Part shown: positions 45,365 through 51,917 of the stretch, one piece after another
How the letters are laid out: each line of letters begins with the position of its first letter
How positions within the stretch are numbered: position 1 is the first letter of the stretch
Origin: Actinomycetes bacterium
GTDB lineage: Bacteria > Actinomycetota > Actinomycetes > S36-B12
Direction of reading: 5' to 3'
DNA: 56,806 nucleotides
NCBI GenBank assembly: GCA_024641635.1
Contig: JAHECS010000006.1
Location: forward strand, 31,062 to 87,867
Program-made: the position numbers and the translations under genes
Notes under the pieces: model-generated
Told to the model about the DNA's origin: nothing
The model's database searches: none
The model's input: the letters and a program-made list of their open reading frames with translations, nothing else

Positions 45365-46221
45365 GCTGAATCACTCCTTCGGGGTTGCGTCCCTGACGCG
45401 AACGATCCTGTCACCGTCACCAGCTCGATGAGGGCCTGGCCGAGCGGTGCCTCCACCTTCACCCGAGCGACGTCGTCCCCGCGGGTCGGCCCCTGGTTGA
45501 CGATCGCCACCGGCAGCCCCCGTTGAGCAGCCCGAGCGACGAACCGCCTCCCCGAGAACACATGGAGCGACGTCCCGAGCACGAGCAGCAGCCGAGCCTC
45601 GTCGAGCAGCGCGTAGGCGTCCGCAACGCGGGCCGGGGGAACGTTCTCGCCGAAGTACACGACGTCGGGCTTCAGCACACCGCCACAGACCGCGCAGCCC
45701 ACGACCGTGAAGGCGTCGAGATCGTCCTCGTGGAGGTCCACGTCTCCATCGGGGTTGACCGCCAGCACGGTCCCCCTCCAGGTGCGATTGGCGTCCCGCA
45801 GGCGGTCGTCGACCACGCGCCGGGACCACATTTCTCCGCACTCCAGGCAGACGACGCGGTCCAGCCGGCCGTGCAGATCGACGACCCTGCGCGAACCCGC
45901 GGCCGAGTGGAGGCCGTCGACGTTCTGCGTGATGACTCCGCGCACAAGCCCCGCCTGCTCGAGGTCGGCGATCGCGCGGTGCCCGTCATTCGGCTGCGCC
46001 GACGACATCGCTCGCCAGCCGAGATGACTTCGGGCCCAGTAGCGCCGCCGGGCGACGGGATCGCGGGTGAACGCCTGGTACGTCATCGGGGTGTGGCGGC
46101 GCTGGGCAGCGCCGCTAGGCCCGCGGTAGTCCGGGATCCCCGACTCCGTCGACAGGCCCGCGCCGCTGAGGACGACGACGTCTCCGCCGGACATCAGGCT
46201 CGCGATCGACTCCATCGTCAC
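45361..46221 (-). CDS. Sir2-family NAD-dependent protein deacylase
   Basis: A 286-aa sirtuin. Motifs: VVLSGAGLSTESGIPDYRGP (NAD), TQNVDGLH, catalytic His in DLHGRLD, zinc Cys pairs CLEC and CAVC, then KPDVVYFGE and GTSLHVFSG. Removes acyl groups from lysines using NAD; AMP-forming acyl-CoA synthetases are classic targets, and one is encoded at 30549-32357. GTG 46221 has CATGAT 6 nt upstream (possible leaderless start); ATG 46215 is the alternative. Coupled to the SpoIIAA-like gene. Confidence 0.9.
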   Translation of the reverse strand: MTMESIASLMSGGDVVVLSGAGLSTESGIPDYRGPSGAAQRRHTPMTYQAFTRDPVARRRYWARSHLGWRAMSSAQPNDGHRAIADLEQAGLVRGVITQNVDGLHSAAGSRRVVDLHGRLDRVVCLECGEMWSRRVVDDRLRDANRTWRGTVLAVNPDGDVDLHEDDLDAFTVVGCAVCGGVLKPDVVYFGENVPPARVADAYALLDEARLLLVLGTSLHVFSGRRFVARAAQRGLPVAIVNQGPTRGDDVARVKVEAPLGQALIELVTVTGSFASGTQPRRSDSA

Positions 46222-46295
46222 GACGCCATCATGCGGCAGATCGCGGCGACCGGCATCTGTGGCGATCCGGAGGTGCCCGGTGCGAGGCTGGTGCC

Positions 46296-47300
46296 GTGCG
46301 CGCATGGTTCGTCGACTCACCCGGCCCGATGAGCTCCCATCCCCTCGTCCTCGGGGATCGACCCGAGCCCGTGCCCGGACCTGGACAGGTGCGGGTGCGG
46401 GTGACGTGCTGCGGCGTGTGTCGCACCGACCTGCACCTCGCCGAGGGTGACCTCGCCCCGCGGCGGCGCGGAGTCGTACCCGGGCACGAGGTGGTGGGCC
46501 GCGTCGACGCCGTCGGGCCGGCAACGTCCCGGCTGTCCGTGGGCGACCGAGTCGGGGTCGCCTGGCTGGGAAGGACCGACGGCACCTGCCGGTACTGCCG
46601 CGCAGGACGGGAGAACCTGTGCACGTCCCCGACGTTCACCGGGTGGGACGTCGACGGCGGCTACGCCGAGCAGTGCCTCGTCGATGAGGCCTTTGCCTAC
46701 CTGCTCCCGGAGGGGCTCGCCGATGAGCAGGCGGCTCCCCTGCTGTGCGCAGGCATCATCGGGTACCGCGCCCTGCGACTGGCGGAGGTGCCCTCCGGCG
46801 GTCGCCTCGGGATCTACGGCTTCGGCGGTTCGGCCCACCTGACCGCCCAGATCGCGATCGCCCAGGGGCTCGAGGTGCACGTCCTGACCCGCGGCGAGGA
46901 CAACCGCCGCCTCGCTCTCGAACTCGGCTGCGCGTCCGCCGCAGGTGCCAGCGACACCCCTCCCGTCCTCCTCGACGGGGCCATCCTCTTCGCCCCCGCC
47001 GGGGACCTGGTGCCCGTCGCCCTGCGCTCGCTCGACCGGGGCGCGACCCTGGCCACCGCGGGCATCTGGCTGTCCGACATCCCGCCCCTCGCCTACGAGG
47101 ACGAGCTGTTCTACGAGCGTCGGCTCCGCAGCGTGACGGCCAACACCCGCCAGGACGGACAGGAGCTGCTCACCCTCGCCGCGCGCCTCGGCGTCCGGGC
47201 GTCGACGACGCCCTATGCGATGGAGGACGCCGACCGCGCCCTCGCCGATCTGGCCCTGGGCCGTTTCAGCGGGGCGGCCGTGCTGCACGCGGCGTCCTAG
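46296..47300 (+). CDS. Zinc alcohol dehydrogenase (AdhA-like MDR)
   Basis: A 334-aa MDR alcohol dehydrogenase. Catalytic zinc ligands in GVCRTDLH and PGHE. The structural-zinc loop reads DGTCRYCRAGRENLC: three of the usual four cysteines remain, the first being Asp. NAD(P) motif GIYGFGGSAHL. C-terminal SVTANTRQDGQELLTLAARLGV is typical of the AdhA group. GTG start at 46296 with GAGG about nine bases before. Substrate probably a primary alcohol/aldehyde. Confidence 0.87.
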   Translation: MRAWFVDSPGPMSSHPLVLGDRPEPVPGPGQVRVRVTCCGVCRTDLHLAEGDLAPRRRGVVPGHEVVGRVDAVGPATSRLSVGDRVGVAWLGRTDGTCRYCRAGRENLCTSPTFTGWDVDGGYAEQCLVDEAFAYLLPEGLADEQAAPLLCAGIIGYRALRLAEVPSGGRLGIYGFGGSAHLTAQIAIAQGLEVHVLTRGEDNRRLALELGCASAAGASDTPPVLLDGAILFAPAGDLVPVALRSLDRGATLATAGIWLSDIPPLAYEDELFYERRLRSVTANTRQDGQELLTLAARLGVRASTTPYAMEDADRALADLALGRFSGAAVLHAAS

Positions 47301-47303
47301 GAC

Positions 47304-47738
47304 CTACACGCAGAACTCGTTGCCCTCGGGATCCTGCAGTGTCGTCCAGCTCTGCGGGCCCTGCCGGCCACCGCCGACGACCGTGGCACCGCGCTCGACG
47401 AGGCGCGCCACGACGGCCCGCACGTCCGCATCGCCGGTCCTGATGTCGAGGTGGACCCTGTTCTTCACGGTCTTGGACTCGGGCACGCGCTGGAACAGGA
47501 TTCTGGGATGGCCGCCCGGAGACCCCTCCGGCGCAACGATGGCGGCGCCGACACCCCACACCAGGGCGCCGTTGTGGGTGGTGGTGTCGTCGTCCGTGGC
47601 GTGCCCCTGGGCCACCATGCTCCGGATGAAGTCGGGGTCCTGATGCTCGACCTCCCAGCCCAGCGTCTCGGCCCACCAGTCGGCGAGCTCATGCGGATGC
47701 GCGGAGTCGACCGTCACCTGCACCCCGAAGCTCACCAT
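47304..47738 (-). CDS. VOC-family (glyoxalase-like) protein
   Basis: A 144-aa vicinal-oxygen-chelate fold protein (VTVDSAHPHELADWWAETLGWEVE, NRVHLDIRTGD, TLQDPEGNEFCV). The His, Glu and C-terminal DPEGNEF strand are as in glyoxalase/bleomycin-resistance relatives of actinobacteria. Substrate unknown. It overlaps the aldo-keto reductase stop by 7 bp and is translated with it. Confidence 0.87.
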   Translation of the reverse strand: MVSFGVQVTVDSAHPHELADWWAETLGWEVEHQDPDFIRSMVAQGHATDDDTTTHNGALVWGVGAAIVAPEGSPGGHPRILFQRVPESKTVKNRVHLDIRTGDADVRAVVARLVERGATVVGGGRQGPQSWTTLQDPEGNEFCV

Positions 47739-48712
47739 GCGTAGGCCTCAGGGGCGGTGCCGCCCGGGCCGGGGAAGATCTCGTCGATGCGCGCCAACGC
47801 GGCCTCGTCCAGCGCGACCTCGAGCGCACCGAGCGCACTGTCGAGCTGGCCCATCGTGCGCGGGCCGACGATGGGAGCCGTCACTGCAGCCTGGTGCAGC
47901 AGCCAGGCCAGCGCGACGTCGCCGGCAGCCTCACCCCGCTCATCGCAGAAGGCCTCCCACGCCTCGATCGCCGGACGATGCTTCTCCAGCGTGTCCGACG
48001 CCCGACCGCCCCTGCTGCGATGAACATCGCCGGCCGCCTGCTTGCGCAGGATCCCGCCCAGCAGGCCACCGTGAAGGGGCGACCACGGGATGATCCCTAT
48101 CCCATATGCCTGCGCAGCCGGCAGCACCTCGAGCTCGACCGTGCGCTCGACCAGGTTGTAGATCGACTGCTCGCTGACCAGGCCCAGGACGCCTCGGCGG
48201 TTCGCCGACTCCTGACCCTGCGCAAGGTGCCAGCCGGCGAAGTTCGATGACCCCACGTACAGGATCTTGCCCTGCTGCTTGAGGTACTCCATCGCCTCCC
48301 AGATCTCGTCCCACGGCGTCGCGCGATCGATGTGGTGCATCTGGTAGAGGTCGATGTAGTCGGTCTGCAGGCGTCGCAGCGACGCGTCGCAGGCACGCCG
48401 GATGTTGAGGGCCGACAGCTTGCCGTCGTTCGGCCAGTCCCCCATGTCCCCGTACAGCTTCGTCGCGAGCACGGTTCGCTCGCGGCGCCCACCGCCCTGA
48501 GCGAACCACTCGCCGATGATGGTCTCGGTCAGGCCCTTGTTCTCGCCCCAGCCGTAGACGTTCGCGGAGTCGAAGAAGTTGATGCCCGTCTCGTGGGCGT
48601 GATCCATGATCGCGTAGGAGTCCTCACGCCCCGTCACGGGTCCGAAGTTCATTGTCCCGAGGCAGATGCGGCTCACTTTCAGACCGGTGCGACCGAGGTG
48701 GGTGTAGTCCAT
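47732..48712 (-). CDS. Aldo-keto reductase
   Basis: A 326-aa AKR of the YajO/Kvbeta-like group (LGRTGLKVSRICLGTMNFG, FFDSANVYGWGENKGLTE, LATKLYG, YIDLYQMHHID, VGSSNFAGW). Catalytic Asp, Tyr, Lys and His are all in place. NADPH-dependent carbonyl reduction. GGAG eight bases before ATG; TAGGGT (complement of 48748-48753) is a good -10 with a short leader. Confidence 0.9.
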   Translation of the reverse strand: MDYTHLGRTGLKVSRICLGTMNFGPVTGREDSYAIMDHAHETGINFFDSANVYGWGENKGLTETIIGEWFAQGGGRRERTVLATKLYGDMGDWPNDGKLSALNIRRACDASLRRLQTDYIDLYQMHHIDRATPWDEIWEAMEYLKQQGKILYVGSSNFAGWHLAQGQESANRRGVLGLVSEQSIYNLVERTVELEVLPAAQAYGIGIIPWSPLHGGLLGGILRKQAAGDVHRSRGGRASDTLEKHRPAIEAWEAFCDERGEAAGDVALAWLLHQAAVTAPIVGPRTMGQLDSALGALEVALDEAALARIDEIFPGPGGTAPEAYAW

Positions 48713-48791
48713 GACGTGGCTCCAGATGACGAGGGGGGGTCAGAATGACCCTATCCACGTGCGCCGCCAGCCGCGCGGGGGCGACCATGGC

Positions 48792-49466
48792 TCAGGCCGG
48801 ACCTGGCCCCAGCCAGCGCAGGTACTCGCGGTCGCCCAGCAGGTCGAGTCTGGCCCAGAGCGCGCTGCCGGGAACGGCTTGGCTGGGGTGGCATTCGACG
48901 GCTCGCCGCTGCCCCGACCTGTCCACCTCGACGACGAGGTCGATCTCCTCGGGCTCATGCCCGCGGAAGGGCACACCGAGGTCGGTACGCAGCCGGGCAG
49001 CGACGGACTCGGGGATGGTCCAGCCGAGCACGGAGACGCCACGCTCCTCGGCCACGCGCATCGCCACCGCCGTCGCTGCCGTGTGGTCGGGGTGCCCGGT
49101 CACGCCACTGGGGTCGAACGCAACGAACCCGTCGGCGGCCACGTCATCGGCCATCACCCTCACGGCTGCGGCCAGGCCATCGGCATCGACACCGGCCAGC
49201 CCGCCGTCGGGGTAGGACAGCAGCCGGACGTCGGACAGGCCCAGCTCCCCAGCCGCGCCCGTCAGCTCCCCCGCACGGATGCCGGCGAGAGGTCCCTCGA
49301 CCCCATGCACCGTCGATGCCTCGCCGTGGGTGAAGCACAGCACGGACACCCGCGCCCCGGAGCTGACGAAGGTGCTGAGCACGGCTCCCAGCCCGAAGGA
49401 CTCATCGTCGGGGTGAGCCACGACTGCGAGGACCGAGCCCCACGTCGGCAGTCGGCCTGACGCCAT
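48792..49466 (-). CDS. PIG-L/LmbE-family deacetylase
   Basis: A 224-aa zinc deacetylase with AHPDDE near residue 17-22 and the second metal/His motif GHPDHTAA. It belongs to the superfamily of MshB, Mca and BshB (de-N-acetylation of GlcNAc-type substrates, including thiol-cofactor precursors), but is shorter than MshB/Mca (about 290-300 aa). GGGAGG precedes ATG 49466. Its -10 (TATCGT, complement of 49498-49503) overlaps a CsoR/CstR-type operator shared with the divergent cysteine-rich gene, which hints at a thiol- or metal-related role. Confidence 0.87.
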   Translation of the reverse strand: MASGRLPTWGSVLAVVAHPDDESFGLGAVLSTFVSSGARVSVLCFTHGEASTVHGVEGPLAGIRAGELTGAAGELGLSDVRLLSYPDGGLAGVDADGLAAAVRVMADDVAADGFVAFDPSGVTGHPDHTAATAVAMRVAEERGVSVLGWTIPESVAARLRTDLGVPFRGHEPEEIDLVVEVDRSGQRRAVECHPSQAVPGSALWARLDLLGDREYLRWLGPGPA

Positions 49467-49497
49467 GAGTCCCTCCCTCCACCGGCCGGTCGCAGTC

Positions 49498-49519
49498 ACG
49501 ATACCCCCTGGGGTATCAT
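49498..49519. promoter_or_regulatory. CsoR/RcnR/CstR-type operator overlapping two divergent -10 boxes
   Basis: GATACCCC-CT-GGGGTATC (49500-49517) is a perfect 8-bp-arm palindrome of the ATACCCC/GGGGTAT type recognised by DUF156 regulators (copper CsoR, persulfide CstR). Leftward -10 TATCGT (complement of 49498-49503) serves the PIG-L gene; rightward -10 TATCAT (49514-49519) serves the cysteine-rich gene. Both overlap the palindrome ends. No regulator gene of this family is in the window. Confidence 0.75.
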
Positions 49520-49563
49520 CCACACTCGACGCACCCGGCGTCCCGCGACCCGAACGGATCACC

Positions 49564-49731
49564 ATGTGCCGACAGACCACCTGCCGTGCCTGCAAGAAGG
49601 CCACCTGGGCCGGCTGCGGCCAGCACAAGAACGAGGTGCTGCGCGGCATCCCCAAGCCGCAGCGCTGCTCGTGCACCGCCGCAGAGAAGGCCGCGGCCAG
49701 GGGCTTCTTCGCCCGACTCCTCGGCGCCTAG
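49564..49731 (+). CDS. 55-aa six-cysteine mini-protein
   Basis: Encodes MCRQTTCRACKKATWAGCGQ... with Cys at 2, 7, 10, 18, 35 and 37 plus His21; the CxxC (7-10), CG and CxC (35-37) spacing looks like a metal or persulfide ligand set. A basic C-terminal helix (EKAAARGFFARLLGA) follows. I recall similar uncharacterised proteins in actinobacteria and fungi. ATG 49564 preceded by ACGGATC; the leader from the CsoR-type promoter is about 40 nt. A metal chaperone/buffer or sulfane-sulfur carrier fits; untested. Confidence 0.75.
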   Translation: MCRQTTCRACKKATWAGCGQHKNEVLRGIPKPQRCSCTAAEKAAARGFFARLLGA

Positions 49732-49760
49732 GCTGCTGAACCGTCCGGATCGGAGGGGCC

Positions 49761-49910
49761 ATGGAGGACCAGCACGATGAGGGCCGCGGCGTCCACGAGC
49801 ACCGGGTTCGCCACGACCGCCGCTACATGATGTTCGCGATCGGCCTCGCACTGGTCGTCCTGGCGTTCGCTGCGATCTCGATCACCGTGGTCGTGTCGAC
49901 GACTCCCTGA
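49761..49910 (+). CDS. 49-aa single-pass membrane protein
   Basis: A His/Arg/Asp-rich N-terminal half (MEDQHDEGRGVHEHRVRHDRR) followed by one transmembrane helix (FAIGLALVVLAFAAISITVVV) and a short tail. CGGAGGGG lies just before ATG 49761, 29 bp after the cysteine-rich gene, so it may share the CsoR-type promoter. Four His in the first 20 residues could bind metal. Function unknown. Confidence 0.6.
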   Translation: MEDQHDEGRGVHEHRVRHDRRYMMFAIGLALVVLAFAAISITVVVSTTP

Positions 49911-49916
49911 CGCGCG

Positions 49917-51098
49917 TCACCCGGTCGGGAAGGCCAGCGTGGCACGCACCATCTGGTGGTCGGACGCCTGGAAGTCCCTCGCGAAGGTGCCGTCCGGGTT
50001 GAGCCTGACGACCACCTCGTAGTCCACGGCCTGCAGTCCCGCGCCGAGGGCCATGACGTAGTCGATGCGCGTGGCGTCGAGAACCGGCTTCTTCCTGCTG
50101 GTCTTGAAGACGTAGGGCGCCGCCGGGAAGCCCTGCTCGCTCAGCGCGAGCAGCGGGTTGTAGTTGATGGTCGAGAACTGGACGTTCCTCTTGTCGGGCG
50201 CCGCCGCGGCGTCCAGCCAGCCGCTGTCAACGAGCACCTGCTGAACGCCGCGAGGCTGGCGCTTGCGGTAGGAGTTGAGGTCAGCCATGAGGATGACGGG
50301 CGCCCCCGACATCCCGTGCTGGTCGTTCCAGGCCGACGCGAAGGTCGCCATGGCTCCACCGATCGCGATGCGTGAGGCCTCGGCCTCGGGGGTCTTCGCC
50401 GAGTCCGTGTGCAGGCTGATCGCGAGGAACGGCCCGGTGCCGTTGAGCCCCTCCAGGTACGCCCACGCGACCGAGCGACGACCCGACAGCGGGTCGATGC
50501 CGGGTGCGATGGTCGAGGCCATGACGATGCCCGAGGCCTCGCCCCTGGGAACGGACGCGGGCCGGACCGTCGAGGTGCGGTACAGCAGCATCGAGGTGTT
50601 GTCGCAGGGCGACGGTCCTGCGAGCTGGCCCGCAGCGTTGCGTGGTCGCCGGCACTCGTTCGCGTCGTTCGAGTACTGCGGCGTGGCATAGCCGACCGGC
50701 GCGGTGAGGTTGGCCAGGTCCTCGGCCTGCGTCTTGGCGAACGAGGTGGGGTTGTTGGTGGCCTCCTGCAGCCCGATGACGTCGGCGCCGGTCTCCGCGA
50801 TGACTCGAGCGACCCGGTCGCGCCGGACGTCCCACGACGGAGCCGGCGCTGCGCAGTCGACCTTGCACACGTTGAACGACGCCGCCACGAGGGTGGGGCC
50901 AGGGACGGTGGCTGCCGCCGTCACGGATACGTCGACGAGAGCGTCACCTCCGTCGGCTCGATCGGACGTCGGTGCCGCCCACCCCACCGGCCCGAGGTCA
51001 GCGCTGGTCGACACTGCCGGACCGGCGATGGTCGACAGCAGCAGGGCAACGACCGACGCCGCCAGCACGCTGGCAGTCAACGGCAGTCTCCACCGCAT
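49917..51098 (-). CDS. Secreted endonuclease/exonuclease/phosphatase-family protein
   Basis: A 393-aa exported protein. Signal peptide or anchor at 6-35 (LTASVLAASVVALLLSTIAGPAVS), then the EEP fold: VAASFNVCK (first strand/Asn), VIGLQEATNN (metal Glu), ISLHTDSA, VILMADLNSY (Asp/Asn pair) and ASDHQMVRATL (catalytic Asp-His). Likely a secreted DNase or phosphodiesterase; substrate unknown. GAGGAGC precedes the ATG. Confidence 0.87.
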   Translation of the reverse strand: MRWRLPLTASVLAASVVALLLSTIAGPAVSTSADLGPVGWAAPTSDRADGGDALVDVSVTAAATVPGPTLVAASFNVCKVDCAAPAPSWDVRRDRVARVIAETGADVIGLQEATNNPTSFAKTQAEDLANLTAPVGYATPQYSNDANECRRPRNAAGQLAGPSPCDNTSMLLYRTSTVRPASVPRGEASGIVMASTIAPGIDPLSGRRSVAWAYLEGLNGTGPFLAISLHTDSAKTPEAEASRIAIGGAMATFASAWNDQHGMSGAPVILMADLNSYRKRQPRGVQQVLVDSGWLDAAAAPDKRNVQFSTINYNPLLALSEQGFPAAPYVFKTSRKKPVLDATRIDYVMALGAGLQAVDYEVVVRLNPDGTFARDFQASDHQMVRATLAFPTG

Positions 51099-51212
51099 CG
51101 ATCGCTCCTCGAGGCCGACATTGGTCCGTGCTACCAGTGTCGCCCGGGCGATCGCCCCGGAGTGGCTACTGAAGGGTCGTTTTCAGTCAAGGAACGGGCA
51201 ACGCCCCCGCAC

Positions 51213-51413
51213 TCAGCCGGCCGCCCCCTCGACGGATTCGACCACCGTGCCAGGCCCGGGGAAGACGAGCGACTCGTGTCCGTTGTCCGACCAGCGAACG
51301 AGGAACGGCGGTCCGCCATCCTCGCCGTGGACCTCGATGATCTCTCCGTCTCGCGTCGGATCGCTCACGTGCGCTCCGTGGACCACGAGCCGGTCTCCGG
51401 CCTTGGCCTGCAT
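51213..51413 (-). CDS. DUF1918 protein
   Basis: A 66-aa protein (MQAKAGDRLVVHGAHVSDP, ... GEDGGPPFLVRWSDNGHESLVFPGPGTVVE), a textbook DUF1918 domain, small SH3-like barrel. AAGGAGG lies five bases before ATG 51413, which decides the start against an upstream in-frame alternative. TAGCCT (complement of 51442-51447) is a -10 with a short leader. Function unknown. Confidence 0.9.
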   Translation of the reverse strand: MQAKAGDRLVVHGAHVSDPTRDGEIIEVHGEDGGPPFLVRWSDNGHESLVFPGPGTVVESVEGAAG

Positions 51414-51470
51414 CTCGACCTCCTTCGTCGTCACCACCGTCAGGCTACGCCCGCGGACGTCGCGGTTTCG

Positions 51471-51539
51471 CGGTGAGGACGATCGCCGATCAGCGGTGAG
51501 GACGACCGCCGACTAGCGGCGAGGACGACCGCCGATTAT
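51471..51539. repeat. Three tandem copies of a 23-bp repeat
   Basis: Units at 51471-51493, 51494-51516 and 51517-51539 share CGGTGAGGACGA(T/C)CGCCGA with 1-3 differences between neighbours. They lie in a non-coding gap between the DUF1918 promoter and the promoter of the 50-aa zinc-ribbon gene. The 23-bp period is about two helical turns, so repeated protein binding on one face is possible. Confidence 0.8.
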
Positions 51540-51559
51540 GGGATCGCCCCGGCCCGTGT

Positions 51560-51565
51560 TACCGT
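51560..51565 (+). promoter_or_regulatory. Candidate -10 (TACCGT) for the zinc-ribbon mini-gene
   Basis: TACCGT matches the TANNNT pattern of other promoters here. If used, the transcript has a leader of about 135-140 nt before ATG 51711, containing two hairpins. Confidence 0.35.
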
Positions 51566-51664
51566 CGAACAACGCGCAGGCCGCCCATGGCCGCGCAGGC
51601 ACGGCCCGGCACGGTGAGCGCTCTCACGGCAGCTCCCGAGCGAGGCAGGCCAAACAGACCACGT

Positions 51665-51694
51665 GGTGCACACGCTGCAGCGCAGCTGTGCACC
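51665..51694 (+). promoter_or_regulatory. Strong hairpin in the leader of the 50-aa zinc-ribbon gene
   Basis: GGTGCACA (51665-51672) pairs with TGTGCACC (51687-51694); inside it GCTGC pairs with GCAGC around an AGC loop, with one bulged C. That is 13 bp of stem ending directly before the GAAGGAG ribosome binding site. A second small hairpin, GTGAG-CGCT-CTCAC, lies upstream at about 51614-51627. Could be a mRNA stabiliser, thermosensor or ligand-responsive element. Confidence 0.6.
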
Positions 51695-51710
51695 GAAGGA
51701 GAAGAGAACC

Positions 51711-51863
51711 ATGTACAGCACCACCCTTTCCCATGTCCTCGTCGACGACGAGTTCCGTGAGCCGATGGGCCTCACCGATCGTGACCGATGCCGCGCCTGC
51801 CGCGGCCCCGTCAACCGCACCGACGCATCCGGCCTGTGCTGGAGTTGCATGCCCACGTCGTGA
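51711..51863 (+). CDS. 50-aa zinc-ribbon mini-protein
   Basis: MYSTTLSHVLVDDEFREPMG then CRAC (27-30) and CWSC (43-46), a treble-clef/zinc-ribbon pair. AAGGAG is ten bases before the ATG. Isolated single gene with a long structured leader and upstream 23-bp repeats. I do not recognise a named family; a role in RNA or protein binding is possible. Confidence 0.7.
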   Translation: MYSTTLSHVLVDDEFREPMGLTDRDRCRACRGPVNRTDASGLCWSCMPTS

Positions 51864-51917
51864 CGCCCGGCATCGGGGTCGCACAGGCGTGTCGCAACAC
51901 CGACCGAACGTCGTTCC

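Noticed and set aside
51168-51187. ACTGAA/TTCAGT inverted repeat after the DUF1918 gene as a terminator
   Set aside because: Only a 6-bp AT-rich stem with 8-nt loop and no T-run; too weak to call.
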